Shown piece after piece: positions 1 through 6,709 of a DNA stretch of 8,695 nt. A program made the translations under genes and the position numbers. Below the pieces are notes generated by a model. That model did not search any database. It worked only from the letters and a program-made list of their open reading frames with translations, and was not told where the DNA came from. How positions within the stretch are numbered: position 1 is the first letter of the stretch; every line of letters begins with the position of its first letter. The DNA comes from Hyphomicrobiales bacterium (GTDB taxonomy: Bacteria; Pseudomonadota; Alphaproteobacteria; Rhizobiales; JAJFHB01): assembly GCA_021775795.1 (NCBI GenBank), contig JAJFHB010000596.1, forward strand, positions 1 through 8,695, read 5' to 3'.

Positions 1-44
1 TGTGCGTACCTGAGAAGGCTGAACAACTTGCCTTGTGACAAACC

Positions 45-1349
45 ATGAGTGATCTCTTCCAGGCGGCAGGTTTGGAGAATGAGGCACCGCGGCCTCTCGC
101 AGACCGCTTAAGGCCGGTGCGCCTGAGCGAGGTCGTGGGGCAGGAACATGTGATTGGCGCCATGGGTACATTGACCCGCATGCTGGAACAGGGGCGTTTG
201 TCGTCCCTCATCCTTTGGGGCCCTCCAGGCACCGGGAAGACCACGATCGCGCGCCTTCTCAGTCAGGAGACCGGGCTCGAATTCGAGCAGATGTCGGCGA
301 TATTCTCCGGTGTTCAGGATTTGAGGAAGGCATTTGACGCGGCCAAGATGAGACGTATGGAAGGGCGCGGCACGCTGCTCTTTGTTGACGAAATACATCG
401 CTTCAACCGGGCGCAGCAGGATGGTTTTCTTCCTCACATGGAAGATGGGACCATTACCCTGGTAGGGGCGACAACTGAAAATCCATCTTTCGAACTCAAC
501 GGAGCCTTGTTGTCACGGGCTCAGGTCCTGGTATTGGGGCGCCTGGGGAGTGATGCCCTGGAAGAGCTTCTTTGCCGGGCAGAAGCTGCTGAAGGCCGTT
601 CCCTGCCTCTTGATGAGACGGCTCGCGTCAGTCTCATTGCCATGGCAGACGGGGATGGGCGTTATTTGCTCAATCTGGCGGAGGCTGTGCTTTCGACGTC
701 ACCAGATGGGACGGAGCTTCTGGATCGTGCGGGGCTTGCCGATCTGGTTCAACAGCGCGTGCCTCTCTACGACAAGTCGCAAGATGGGCATTACAATCTG
801 ATAAGCGCCCTTCATAAATCGATCCGGGGATCAGATCCGGATGCGGCGCTGTACTGGCTGGCGCGTCTGCTGGATGGCGGGGAAGATCCCTTGTTCATTG
901 CCCGGCGCGTGGTTCGTGCTGCCTCGGAAGATATCGGCCTGGCAGATCCCTACGCATTGTCTCAGGCTATTGCCGCCAAGGAGGCGTATGAATTTATTGG
1001 CAGCCCGGAAGGCGAACTCGCAATTGCGCAGGCCGTCGTCTATCTGGCCACAGCGCCAAAGTCGAATGCCGTCTACAATGCGTATAAATCAGCCCGGCGG
1101 GCTGCAAAAGAAACCGGCTCTGTTGCGCCGCCGAAGGTGATCCTCAATGCTCCTACCCGCCTTATGGAAGAGGAAGGCTATGGCGAGGGCTACCGCTATG
1201 ACCACGATGTTGAACACGCCTTTTCCGGGCAGAATTACTTCCCTGACGAAACCGGACGACAAAAGTACTACGAGCCCACATCTCGCGGTTTTGAAAAGGA
1301 TATTACAAAACGCCTGGAGTTCTGGGCCAAGCTTCGGAGTGAGCGTTAG
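45..1349 (+). CDS. rarA: Replication-associated recombination protein A (RarA/MgsA), AAA+ ATPase
   Basis: RarA is a cytoplasmic clamp-loader-like AAA+ ATPase (MgsA in E. coli, Mgs1/WRNIP1 in eukaryotes) that acts at stalled replication forks and binds single-stranded DNA-binding protein and DNA ends. The 434-residue product has the usual full length. Visible motifs are Walker A GPPGTGKTT (residues 59-67), Walker B LLFVDE (111-116), the sensor-1 segment GATTEN (141-146) and the SRA arginine finger at R158. The C-terminal half carries the family's helical oligomerisation region, with NAVYNAY and the late YPDE-like segment NYFPDE. The N-terminus PRPLADRLRP fits the family and supports the ATG at 45, although no good Shine-Dalgarno lies next to it (GAAGG at 14-18 is too far). 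Bases 1-44 probably hold the end of an upstream gene that cannot be identified. Identification is firm from motifs and order. Confidence 0.96.
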   Translation: MSDLFQAAGLENEAPRPLADRLRPVRLSEVVGQEHVIGAMGTLTRMLEQGRLSSLILWGPPGTGKTTIARLLSQETGLEFEQMSAIFSGVQDLRKAFDAAKMRRMEGRGTLLFVDEIHRFNRAQQDGFLPHMEDGTITLVGATTENPSFELNGALLSRAQVLVLGRLGSDALEELLCRAEAAEGRSLPLDETARVSLIAMADGDGRYLLNLAEAVLSTSPDGTELLDRAGLADLVQQRVPLYDKSQDGHYNLISALHKSIRGSDPDAALYWLARLLDGGEDPLFIARRVVRAASEDIGLADPYALSQAIAAKEAYEFIGSPEGELAIAQAVVYLATAPKSNAVYNAYKSARRAAKETGSVAPPKVILNAPTRLMEEEGYGEGYRYDHDVEHAFSGQNYFPDETGRQKYYEPTSRGFEKDITKRLEFWAKLRSER

Positions 1350-1412
1350 CCGGCATCCAATATATGCGGGCGGATGCACCTCAAATGCCTCATGGCTACA
1401 CGGCCCAAGATC

Positions 1413-1458
1413 CTGGCGTCATTCGTTCCGCTGATCTGGAAACGAATCACGCAACCAG
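1413..1458. repeat. Imperfect long inverted repeat (hairpin)
   Basis: ATTCGTT at 1421-1427 is the exact reverse complement of AACGAAT at 1441-1447. The stem continues inward with CC (1428-1429) against GG (1438-1439), with one bulged A. It continues outward past a C-C mismatch with CGT/ACG, then CTGG (1413-1416) against CCAG (1455-1458). This gives roughly 15 pairs around an 8-base loop. The pairing is read directly from the sequence; function is unknown and no T tract follows. Confidence 0.5.
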
Positions 1459-1478
1459 TATTGCAGCGATGGAATGCA

Positions 1479-1508
1479 GATTTTGCGAGTGTCGCGGTGC
1501 GCGAAATC
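1479..1508. repeat. Inverted repeat (9-bp stem, 12-base loop)
   Basis: GATTTTGCG at 1479-1487 pairs with CGCGAAATC at 1500-1508 through eight Watson-Crick pairs and one G-T pair. It lies between the two stronger hairpins of the same gap, which makes a chance origin less attractive, but on its own it would not be remarkable. Confidence 0.35.
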
Positions 1509-1533
1509 ATTGGTGAACGGGGGTTCGTGTACT

Positions 1534-1579
1534 CCTGCGGGCGTATCTCACCCCAAACGGGGCACAACACGCCCGCAGG
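1534..1579. repeat. Perfect 11-bp inverted repeat with an inner 4-bp stem
   Basis: CCTGCGGGCGT at 1534-1544 is exactly reverse complementary to ACGCCCGCAGG at 1569-1579. Inside, CCCC (1551-1554) can pair with GGGG (1559-1562) around AAAC, leaving a symmetric 6-by-6 internal loop. As RNA this would be a very stable GC-rich rod. An 8-base copy of its left arm, TGCGGGCG, also occurs at 1365-1372 just after rarA, so the right arm has two possible partners. There is no adjacent T run, so I do not call it a terminator. Confidence 0.55.
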
Positions 1580-1644
1580 GACGAAGATATGTCGCTTTTA
1601 TGCAACATGCCTCGCGAAATAACTTTCTAAACAACTCGTTAACT

Positions 1645-1669
1645 TGACGGTGAAGGTGTTGAACCGTCA
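1645..1669. promoter_or_regulatory. 7-bp inverted repeat overlapping a TTGACG element
   Basis: TGACGGT (1645-1651) and ACCGTCA (1663-1669) form a perfect inverted repeat with an 11-base spacer, about 85 bases before the start of the small exported protein gene. TTGACG at 1644-1649 resembles a sigma-70 -35 box, but the best-placed -10 candidate (around 1667-1673) is poor. An operator over a promoter is possible; the evidence is only pattern and position. Confidence 0.25.
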
Positions 1670-1753
1670 CATTTGCGTCTGGCTACATCTGATTGGGGAT
1701 CGGATGGAAGCGCCAGCCCGAGTAGTCGTACAGCAGGGTTGCGAGGAAGCGGA

Positions 1754-2077
1754 ATGAAACTTACCACGATGGCACTAGCGGCAGCAGTTACATCCGTTTC
1801 GCTTTCTCCAGCTTTTGCTGACGACCAAATGATTGAGGATGTAAACTTCCACAACTATTATGTCGAATTGAAGACTGGTGCGGGAACTGAACCGCATCCG
1901 GAAGTCAACGTCACGGACACCGAAATCGATGTTCTGATCAACAGGAGTATCGTGATTTCGAAACGCAACACGGGCGGCATTTCGACGAAGACTGAATTTG
2001 ACACAACGGCAGCTGGTATCGTGACAACGAAGGACGCCTCGTTCCTGTCGCATGGACTTCGCGTGCATTTCAGCTGA
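1754..2077 (+). CDS. Small exported (periplasmic) protein of unknown function
   Basis: I do not recognise a family. The 107-residue product starts at the ATG at 1754, which has a good ribosome binding site, GAGGAAG (1743-1749), four bases upstream. The N-terminus is a typical Sec signal peptide: charged start MKL, an alanine-rich core, and a likely signal peptidase I site after AFA at residues 20-22. The mature chain is about 85 residues, acidic, free of cysteine and without membrane segments, and it looks beta-rich (alternating segments such as EIDVLINRSIVIS). Transcription probably ends at the terminator at 2102-2140, so it is likely a single-gene unit. It interrupts the rarA-crcB neighbourhood that I expect in related genomes. 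The open frame extends upstream to 1673, but the signal peptide and ribosome site fix the start here. A real gene is likely; its role is unknown. Confidence 0.75.
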   Translation: MKLTTMALAAAVTSVSLSPAFADDQMIEDVNFHNYYVELKTGAGTEPHPEVNVTDTEIDVLINRSIVISKRNTGGISTKTEFDTTAAGIVTTKDASFLSHGLRVHFS

Positions 2078-2101
2078 CTGCGCTTTGAGGGGAGCTAGGG
2101 G

Positions 2102-2140
2102 TTCGGCCCGTCACGATCCGGTGGCGGGCCGAATTTTTTT
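2102..2140 (+). terminator. Strong rho-independent terminator
   Basis: TTCGGCCCG (2102-2110) pairs perfectly with CGGGCCGAA (2125-2133). Four further inner pairs (2111-2114 with 2121-2124, one of them G-T) give a stem of about 13 bp and a 6-base loop, followed at once by seven T (2134-2140). It lies 24 bases after the stop of the small exported protein gene and insulates it from the crcB run. Confidence 0.93.
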
Positions 2141-2158
2141 GTCAGAAGCTTTTTCCAA

Positions 2159-2261
2159 CTCGTTTCAAGCCTCTCCAAAATCAGAGAACAACCTCCAAAA
2201 AGCAATTTCCTGCGTCCCATGAAAACGCTTTTGCCTATTGCGTCGTGGGCCTTGAAACGAG
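2159..2261. repeat. Perfect 11-bp inverted repeat spanning the crcB leader
   Basis: CTCGTTTCAAG at 2159-2169 is the exact reverse complement of CTTGAAACGAG at 2251-2261, with 81 bases between the arms. The right arm is shared with the palindrome at 2253-2268, so the same heptamer CGTTTCA or its complement occurs three times in about 110 bases. This could be a set of binding sites for one regulator, or an alternative RNA stem. Confidence 0.45.
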
Positions 2262-2268
2262 CGTTTCA
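2253..2268. promoter_or_regulatory. Palindromic operator-like site upstream of crcB
   Basis: TGAAACGAGCGTTTCA is a perfect 7-bp inverted repeat with a 2-base centre, 65 bases before the crcB start. Such TGAAA/TTTCA palindromes resemble operators of LacI- or TetR-type repressors, though the spacing is not the classic LacI form. A TTGAAA (-35-like) at 2252-2257 overlaps it, with no good -10 downstream. Binding by a regulator is inference. Confidence 0.4.
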
Positions 2269-2333
2269 GTCAATGTGCACATGCCGCTTAACTGGCGTTG
2301 CACTTGCTGTGGCTGATCGATAGTCTGCCGCGC

Positions 2334-2714
2334 ATGACGACATATTTCTGGGTTGCACTTGGCGGAGCAGTAGGGGCGTCGGCGCGATATGCGGTCGGTG
2401 TGCAGACGCTACGGATGTTCGGCCCGGGATTTCCCTGGGGGACATTGGGCGTAAACATCGTTGGCTCCTTTCTTATGGGCGTTCTTGTCGAGCTGATGGC
2501 CCTTAAGTTCAATGTATCCCAGGAGATCCGGGCATTTCTGACAATCGGTGTGCTCGGAGGGTTCACGACATTTTCGGCGTTTTCTCTGGAGACGGTGCTG
2601 ATGATTGAACGGAACGATTATGTATCCGTGGCGATCTACATATTCGCATCGGTTGTGCTTTCAATAATGGCGCTCTTCGCAGCTTTGTGGGGAGTAAGGG
2701 CGGTGCTTATATGA
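2334..2714 (+). CDS. crcB: Fluoride ion channel CrcB (Fluc)
   Basis: CrcB is a small inner-membrane fluoride channel that works as a dual-topology dimer and exports toxic fluoride. The 126-residue protein has four hydrophobic segments at about residues 4-20, 34-55, 66-86 and 97-121. It carries the family motifs GGAVGASARY (10-19), GTLGVNIVGSF with the pore Asn at 41, and GGFTTFSAF (75-83); the last has Ala where Thr is common. The ATG at 2334 gives the usual family length and N-terminus. A TTG at 2298 would add 12 residues that are atypical for the family. No strong Shine-Dalgarno precedes either start. No fluoride riboswitch is visible upstream. Its stop overlaps the next start by 4 bases (ATGA), suggesting translational coupling with the pseudouridine synthase. 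Confidence 0.92.
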   Translation: MTTYFWVALGGAVGASARYAVGVQTLRMFGPGFPWGTLGVNIVGSFLMGVLVELMALKFNVSQEIRAFLTIGVLGGFTTFSAFSLETVLMIERNDYVSVAIYIFASVVLSIMALFAALWGVRAVLI

Positions 2715-3712
2715 GTGGTGTAAAATTGGTCGAGGTGCAACCGGATGACGACGGCATACGGTTGGACAAATGGTTCAAGCTACATTACCCGAACCTCAGT
2801 TTTGGCGCCTTGCAGAAGCTTTTGCGCTCCGGCCAGGTGCGTGTGGACAGCGGCCGGGTGAAAACCGGCCACAGAGTGTCTGCAGGTCAAACCGTACGCG
2901 TTCCTCCTATTTCGCAGGAAAGCGGCGCGCCACCCAAGAAGCGCCCGCACGTCGATCCGACGATGGCGGAAAAACTGCTTGACATGGTCATTCACATGGA
3001 TGGATCTGTCATAGTTCTCAACAAACCTTGTGGACTTGCGGTTCAGGGTGGAACGAAGACGGACCACCATATCGATGGCATGCTTGATGCTCTGAAATTC
3101 AAGATGCCCGAGGCACCGAGGCTGGTGCACCGTCTTGACCGGGACACGAGCGGTGTTCTCGTCCTGGCGCGGACGCGAAAGGCTGCGCAGGAACTGGGAA
3201 ACGCCTTCAAGTCCAGGGACGCGCTGAAGATTTATTGGGCTCTTGTACATGGCGTCCCACGTCCCGACAGGGGAACCATTGAAGCACCTTTGTTGAAGAC
3301 AGGTGCTGCCGGTGAGCAACGCATGACAATCGTACCCGCTGGTACCGAAGGAGCACAGCAAGCCGTTACTGATTACATCATTATAGATCACGCCGGACGC
3401 GAGTATTCCTGGCTGGCCCTTGCCCTCAGAACGGGCCGTACTCACCAATTGCGGGTGCATTGCGCAGCGATTGAATGCCCCATCTATGCAGATGCGAAGT
3501 ATGGAACGCGCGAAGACCTCGAGATGGAGGGCTTTGACCAGAAAATGCACCTTCATGCGCGCTCTGTGGACATCCCGCATCCTGATGGAGGCAGGTTGTC
3601 GGTCGAAGCGGAATTGCCAATACATATGATGCAGTCCTGGACCTTTCTTGAATTTGACATGAGCGACCTTGCAGCGCGCGAGCCCTTTGCAGATGAGATT
3701 GGTAATGGCTGA
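2711..3712 (+). CDS. rluC: 23S rRNA pseudouridine synthase, RluC/RluD family
   Basis: This enzyme isomerises specific uridines of 23S rRNA to pseudouridine; E. coli RluC modifies positions 955, 2504 and 2580. The 333-residue product has an N-terminal S4 RNA-binding domain (about residues 14-65), then the catalytic core. The core shows LNKPCGLAVQGG (103-114), the active-site motif HRLDRDTSG (140-148) with catalytic Asp143, and LRTGRTHQLRVH further on. The ATG at 2711 overlaps the crcB stop, with AAGGG at 2696-2700 as a rather distant ribosome site. A GTG at 2687 would add eight residues inside crcB and is less likely. RluC rather than RluD is suggested by the crcB-rluC-HAD order; family membership is certain, exact target sites are not. 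Confidence 0.9.
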   Translation: MSGVKLVEVQPDDDGIRLDKWFKLHYPNLSFGALQKLLRSGQVRVDSGRVKTGHRVSAGQTVRVPPISQESGAPPKKRPHVDPTMAEKLLDMVIHMDGSVIVLNKPCGLAVQGGTKTDHHIDGMLDALKFKMPEAPRLVHRLDRDTSGVLVLARTRKAAQELGNAFKSRDALKIYWALVHGVPRPDRGTIEAPLLKTGAAGEQRMTIVPAGTEGAQQAVTDYIIIDHAGREYSWLALALRTGRTHQLRVHCAAIECPIYADAKYGTREDLEMEGFDQKMHLHARSVDIPHPDGGRLSVEAELPIHMMQSWTFLEFDMSDLAAREPFADEIGNG

Positions 3713-4301
3713 CGAATTGACCCTCGTTATCTTTGATTGCGACCTTGAGCCACCTCCAGAAGAAGACACCCGCAGGATAATCGGTTTGTCTTTGATGGAG
3801 GCAGTCAGCCGTTTGTGCCCGGACGAAGCGCCTGAAGTCCTTCACCGTGTTGTCCACGAGTTCAAGGAAACCTTTCGGCACTATGCCCATGAAACAGCAC
3901 CGCTTTTCGACGGCACACAAAATGTCGTGCGTGAGCTTGCACGGCGCGAAGATATGTTGTTGGGCATCGCGACGGGTAAATCCCAGCGTGGGGTCCAGCG
4001 GCTCCTTGAGCATTATGAATTGAGCGCGTGTTTCGCGAACATACAAACGGCAGACGATGCGCCGTCGAAACCGCACCCTGCGATGATTGACCAGGCAATG
4101 AAATCGCTAGGTGCTGTGCCCCATAGAACAATCATGATCGGGGACACGACATATGACATGGAAATGGCAGGAAACGCCGGTGCTCATGGTGTTGGCGTCT
4201 CGTGGGGTTATCACCCCTCTGAGGAGCTGACGGAAGCGGGTGCAGCTCATATTGTGAATCATTTCAGAGATTTGGAAGCGATAATTGACCGTCTTTGGTA
4301 A
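3705..4301 (+). CDS. HAD-family hydrolase (Gph-like), apparently lacking the segment after motif I
   Basis: This is a haloacid dehalogenase-superfamily protein of the phosphoglycolate phosphatase-like group, 198 residues from the ATG at 3705, which overlaps the upstream gene by 8 bases. Motifs are VIFDCD with the nucleophile Asp11 and acid/base Asp13, IATGK (motif II, Thr90), SKPHP (motif III, Lys122) and IGDTTYDM (motif IV, Asp147 and Asp151). Relatives continue motif I as DCDGTLVDS, followed by a helix of about 15 residues and then a segment like LxPPxxxxTRRIIGLSL. Here DCD runs straight into LEPPPEEDTRRIIGLSL, so about 22 residues (roughly 66 bases) are missing in frame. That loses the turn after strand 1 and the first cap helix. 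Everything downstream looks intact and in frame. It may be an impaired or altered enzyme, a recent in-frame deletion, or an assembly fault. Confidence 0.85.
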   Translation: MADELTLVIFDCDLEPPPEEDTRRIIGLSLMEAVSRLCPDEAPEVLHRVVHEFKETFRHYAHETAPLFDGTQNVVRELARREDMLLGIATGKSQRGVQRLLEHYELSACFANIQTADDAPSKPHPAMIDQAMKSLGAVPHRTIMIGDTTYDMEMAGNAGAHGVGVSWGYHPSEELTEAGAAHIVNHFRDLEAIIDRLW

Positions 4302-4342
4302 AGTGTGGTCTCTGTTTTTCTGGTTGTGTGGTGAAACGTGTG

Positions 4343-5095
4343 ATGAGTGACAGTTCTGACCCGGAAATAAAAGACAGCTGGACGCGCACCTTCCCAAAGC
4401 GCTTCTACAAGGTGGCTGAGGTGTGCGCCGAGAGTGAGGGGTATTCGGTCAAGCTTGACGGGCGCACCCTTAAGACACCCCATGGCTTTGCTCTGAACGT
4501 ACATCACCGGCAAATTGCCGAAGACATCGCTGGTGAGTTTGCGGCTCAGGAAGACGAAATTCTTCCAGGCAGCATGCCCACGACCCGCCTGATCAACAGT
4601 GCGTTGGACACAGTAAGGGAAGAGCCTCAAAAAATTGCAGAAGAAGTCGCCTCCTACGCGGGAAGTGATTTACTTTGCTATCGAGCTGTAACTCCTGTGG
4701 AACTCGCAAACCGGCAGGCGGCGCACTGGGACGGCATACTTGGTTGGGCAAAAGAAGCTCTGGGTGCTGATTTTGAGGTCGTTTCTGGCATTGTACATCA
4801 GCAACAACCGGCATCGTCCCTGCAGCAGGTACAAACTGCCGTCAGCGAGCTTGATGTTTTCAGTCTTGCAGCGGTTCACTTGCTGACCACAATGACCGGG
4901 TCGGTTGTTGTGGCGCTTGCAATTTCTCGGCAAGCAATTGAGCCTGATACAGCCTGGAATGCGGCACATGTGGACGAGGATTGGCAGATTGAGCATTGGG
5001 GCCACGATAGTGAAGCCCAACAGAGGCGGCGACATCGGCGTGTTGAGTTTGATACGGCCTGCAGGCTGCTCGCCTGTGACAGCGGGAATGTTTAA
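4343..5095 (+). CDS. ATP12-family F1-ATPase assembly chaperone
   Basis: ATP12 proteins bind the F1 alpha subunit before it assembles with beta; they occur in mitochondria and alphaproteobacteria. The 250-residue product shows the family's PKRFYK (18-23), the LDGRTLKTP segment (39-46), the MPTTRLINSALD stretch (78-89), and the conserved C-terminal run DEDWQIEHWG (211-220) followed by a basic helix. The ATG at 4343 is chosen because the preceding in-frame codons (back to 4295) overlap the HAD stop and look unlike the family. An in-frame GTG at 4331 is an alternative, and the ribosome site is weak for either. A 41-base gap separates it from the HAD gene. It probably acts in the cytoplasm on ATP synthase encoded elsewhere. 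Family assignment is confident. Confidence 0.92.
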   Translation: MSDSSDPEIKDSWTRTFPKRFYKVAEVCAESEGYSVKLDGRTLKTPHGFALNVHHRQIAEDIAGEFAAQEDEILPGSMPTTRLINSALDTVREEPQKIAEEVASYAGSDLLCYRAVTPVELANRQAAHWDGILGWAKEALGADFEVVSGIVHQQQPASSLQQVQTAVSELDVFSLAAVHLLTTMTGSVVVALAISRQAIEPDTAWNAAHVDEDWQIEHWGHDSEAQQRRRHRRVEFDTACRLLACDSGNV

Positions 5096-5164
5096 AGGAC
5101 GGGACTTCACAGTTATTGATTTTTGCAGCTAGGCTGTCAGAAATCACGATGAGTGGGACAGGAT

Positions 5165-5170
5165 AGGGGA
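5165..5170 (+). promoter_or_regulatory. Ribosome binding site fixing the pccB GTG start
   Basis: AGGGGA lies six bases before the GTG at 5177, an ideal spacing. An upstream in-frame GTG at 5153 has no such site and would add eight residues atypical for the family. The site therefore decides the start. Confidence 0.8.
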
Positions 5171-5176
5171 CCAAAA

Positions 5177-6709
5177 GTGCACGATATTCTCCAGGAGCTT
5201 GGTGACCGGCGTGAAGTGGCTCGTAAGGGCGGCGGTCAGCGCCGGATTGATGCACAGCACGGGCGCGGCAAACTGACGGCGCGCGAGCGCATCGATCTGC
5301 TGCTTGATGAGGGATCGTTCGAAGAGTTTGACATGTTTGTCGAACACCGCTGTACCGACTTCGGTATGGAGCAGAATAAAATTCCCGGAGATGGCGTTGT
5401 CACCGGCTGGGGAACGGTGAACGGCCGTGTCATATACGTCTTTGCCAAGGACTTTACCGTTTTCGGCGGCTCTCTTTCAGAAACTCATGCTCAGAAGATC
5501 ACGAAAATTCAGGATATGGCCTTGCGCAATCGGGCGCCTATCATTGGCCTGTTTGATGCCGGCGGAGCGCGAATACAAGAAGGTGTTGCGGCTCTCGGTG
5601 GCTATGGCGAAGTTTTCCTCCGCAACGTTTTGACATCGGGCGTCGTCCCGCAAATATCCGTAATCATGGGTCCCTGCGCAGGTGGTGATGTCTATTCACC
5701 CGCTATGACGGACTTCATCTTTATGGTGAAGGGCACATCCTACATGTTTGTGACCGGTCCGGACGTGGTGAAGACTGTTACGAATGAGACCGTGACGTCA
5801 GAAGAACTTGGTGGTGCATCCGTTCACACGACCAAGTCCTCCATTGCAGACAGGGCCTACGAGAATGATGTGGAAGCGTTGCTGCAAATGCGGCGGCTCA
5901 TCGATTTTCTGCCCTCAAGCAACACAGATGAAGTGCCGAGACTGCCAAGCTTTGACGACGCGGAACGTGTAGAGCCTTCTCTGGATACGCTGGTGCCGGG
6001 CAATCCCAACCAGCCCTACGATATCAAGGAACGGATCATCAAGCTGGCGGACGAGGGTGATTTTTTCGAAATCCAGGAGAATTTTGCACCAAACATTGTG
6101 GTCGGCTTTGCCCGTATTGAAGGACAAACCGTGGGCGTGGTTGCAAATCAGCCGATGGTTCTGGCCGGTGTTCTCGACAGCGATGCCAGCCGCAAGGGTG
6201 CGCGTTTTGTGCGCTTCTGTGATTGTTTCAACATCCCCCTGGTGACACTTGTAGATGTGCCCGGATTTCTGCCTGGTACAGCGCAGGAGTATGGCGGCCT
6301 CATCAAACACGGCGCAAAGCTGTTGTTTGCCTATGCAGAGGCAACGGTGCCAAAAATCACCGTCATCACGCGTAAAGCCTATGGCGGGGCCTATGATGTG
6401 ATGTCCTCAAAGCATATTCGTGGCGATGTCAATTATGCCTGGCCGTCGGCCGAAATTGCCGTCATGGGTCCCAAAGGTGCTACCGAAATCATCTATCGGT
6501 CGGAGCTGGATGACAAAGAGAAAATAGCGGAACGCATCAGCGAATATGAACGACGGTTTGCAAACCCGTTCATTGCAGCCGAGCGTGGCTACATTGATGA
6601 GGTCATCATGCCTCATTCGACGCGCAAACGTGTATCGCGGGCACTGAATATGCTGCGGAAGAAATCACAGACCAATCCCTGGAAAAAGCACGACAACATA
6701 CCGCTCTAG
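5177..6709 (+). CDS. pccB: Propionyl-CoA carboxylase beta subunit (carboxyltransferase)
   Basis: PccB transfers carboxyl from carboxybiotin, carried on PccA, to propionyl-CoA to make methylmalonyl-CoA, in propionate and odd-chain or branched amino acid catabolism. Starting from GTG at 5177 the product is exactly 510 residues, the normal length for alphaproteobacteria. The N-terminal half has [12 protein letters not shown] (31-42), [11 protein letters not shown] (127-137) and the oxyanion-hole segment [11 protein letters not shown] (165-175). The C-terminal half has [16 protein letters not shown] (359-374) and [10 protein letters not shown] (400-409). Asp407 corresponds to Asp422 of Streptomyces coelicolor PccB, which favours propionyl-CoA over acetyl-CoA. 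The biotinylated alpha subunit is not next to it on this side. The stop TAG overlaps the stop of the convergent crotonase gene. Confidence 0.95.
   Translation: MHDILQELGDRREVARKGGGQRRIDAQHGRGKLTARERIDLLLDEGSFEEFDMFVEHRCTDFGMEQNKIPGDGVVTGWGTVNGRVIYVFAKDFTVFGGSLSETHAQKITKIQDMALRNRAPIIGLFDAGGARIQEGVAALGGYGEVFLRNVLTSGVVPQISVIMGPCAGGDVYSPAMTDFIFMVKGTSYMFVTGPDVVKTVTNETVTSEELGGASVHTTKSSIADRAYENDVEALLQMRRLIDFLPSSNTDEVPRLPSFDDAERVEPSLDTLVPGNPNQPYDIKERIIKLADEGDFFEIQENFAPNIVVGFARIEGQTVGVVANQPMVLAGVLDSDASRKGARFVRFCDCFNIPLVTLVDVPGFLPGTAQEYGGLIKHGAKLLFAYAEATVPKITVITRKAYGGAYDVMSSKHIRGDVNYAWPSAEIAVMGPKGATEIIYRSELDDKEKIAERISEYERRFANPFIAAERGYIDEVIMPHSTRKRVSRALNMLRKKSQTNPWKKHDNIPL

Larger units (their letters stand above)
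1350..1753. other. Hairpin-rich non-coding stretch between rarA and the small exported protein gene
   Basis: This gap of about 400 bases has no convincing gene. An open frame of 82 codons (1374-1622) resembles no family I know and has no properly spaced ribosome binding site. The gap does hold several inverted repeats: 1353-1358 with 1372-1377 (6 bp), a long imperfect hairpin 1413-1458, an arm pair 1479-1487 with 1500-1508, a perfect 11-bp pair 1534-1544 with 1569-1579, and a 7-bp pair 1645-1651 with 1663-1669. None is followed by a T tract, so none is a clear rho-independent terminator for rarA. The density of stems suggests a structured RNA or a decayed element. Which of these is unknown. 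Confidence 0.5.

Noticed and set aside
1519..1545. tRNA T-arm-like GGGGGTTCGTGTACTCC
   Set aside because: No matching acceptor stem, anticodon arm or D arm can be built upstream, so it is not a tRNA or a clear tRNA remnant.
1374..1622. Plus-strand open frame of 82 codons after rarA
   Set aside because: The translation resembles no family, the purine-rich stretch touches the start codon so spacing is wrong, and the bases are better explained by the hairpins.
1627..1643. CtrA-like site CTAA...GTTAAC
   Set aside because: The spacing between the half-sites is 8 rather than 7 bases and the left half deviates from TTAA.
2141..2333. Fluoride riboswitch before crcB
   Set aside because: The conserved GGNGATGG-type 5' core and matching pseudoknot partners are not found; GGCTGAT at 2311 is only a partial chance match.
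2780..3769. Open minus-strand frame of 329 codons
   Set aside because: It lies wholly antisense to the well-supported pseudouridine synthase and the HAD start, and its translation has no recognisable motif; it is a by-product of the codon bias of the real genes.
5153..5176. Upstream GTG start for pccB
   Set aside because: It adds eight residues not seen in the family and has no ribosome site, while GTG 5177 has AGGGGA six bases upstream and yields the standard 510 residues.
5096..5176. Possible terminator between the ATP12 gene and pccB
   Set aside because: Only a 4-bp CAGC/GCTG pair is present and no T run follows it, so read-through into pccB is plausible.
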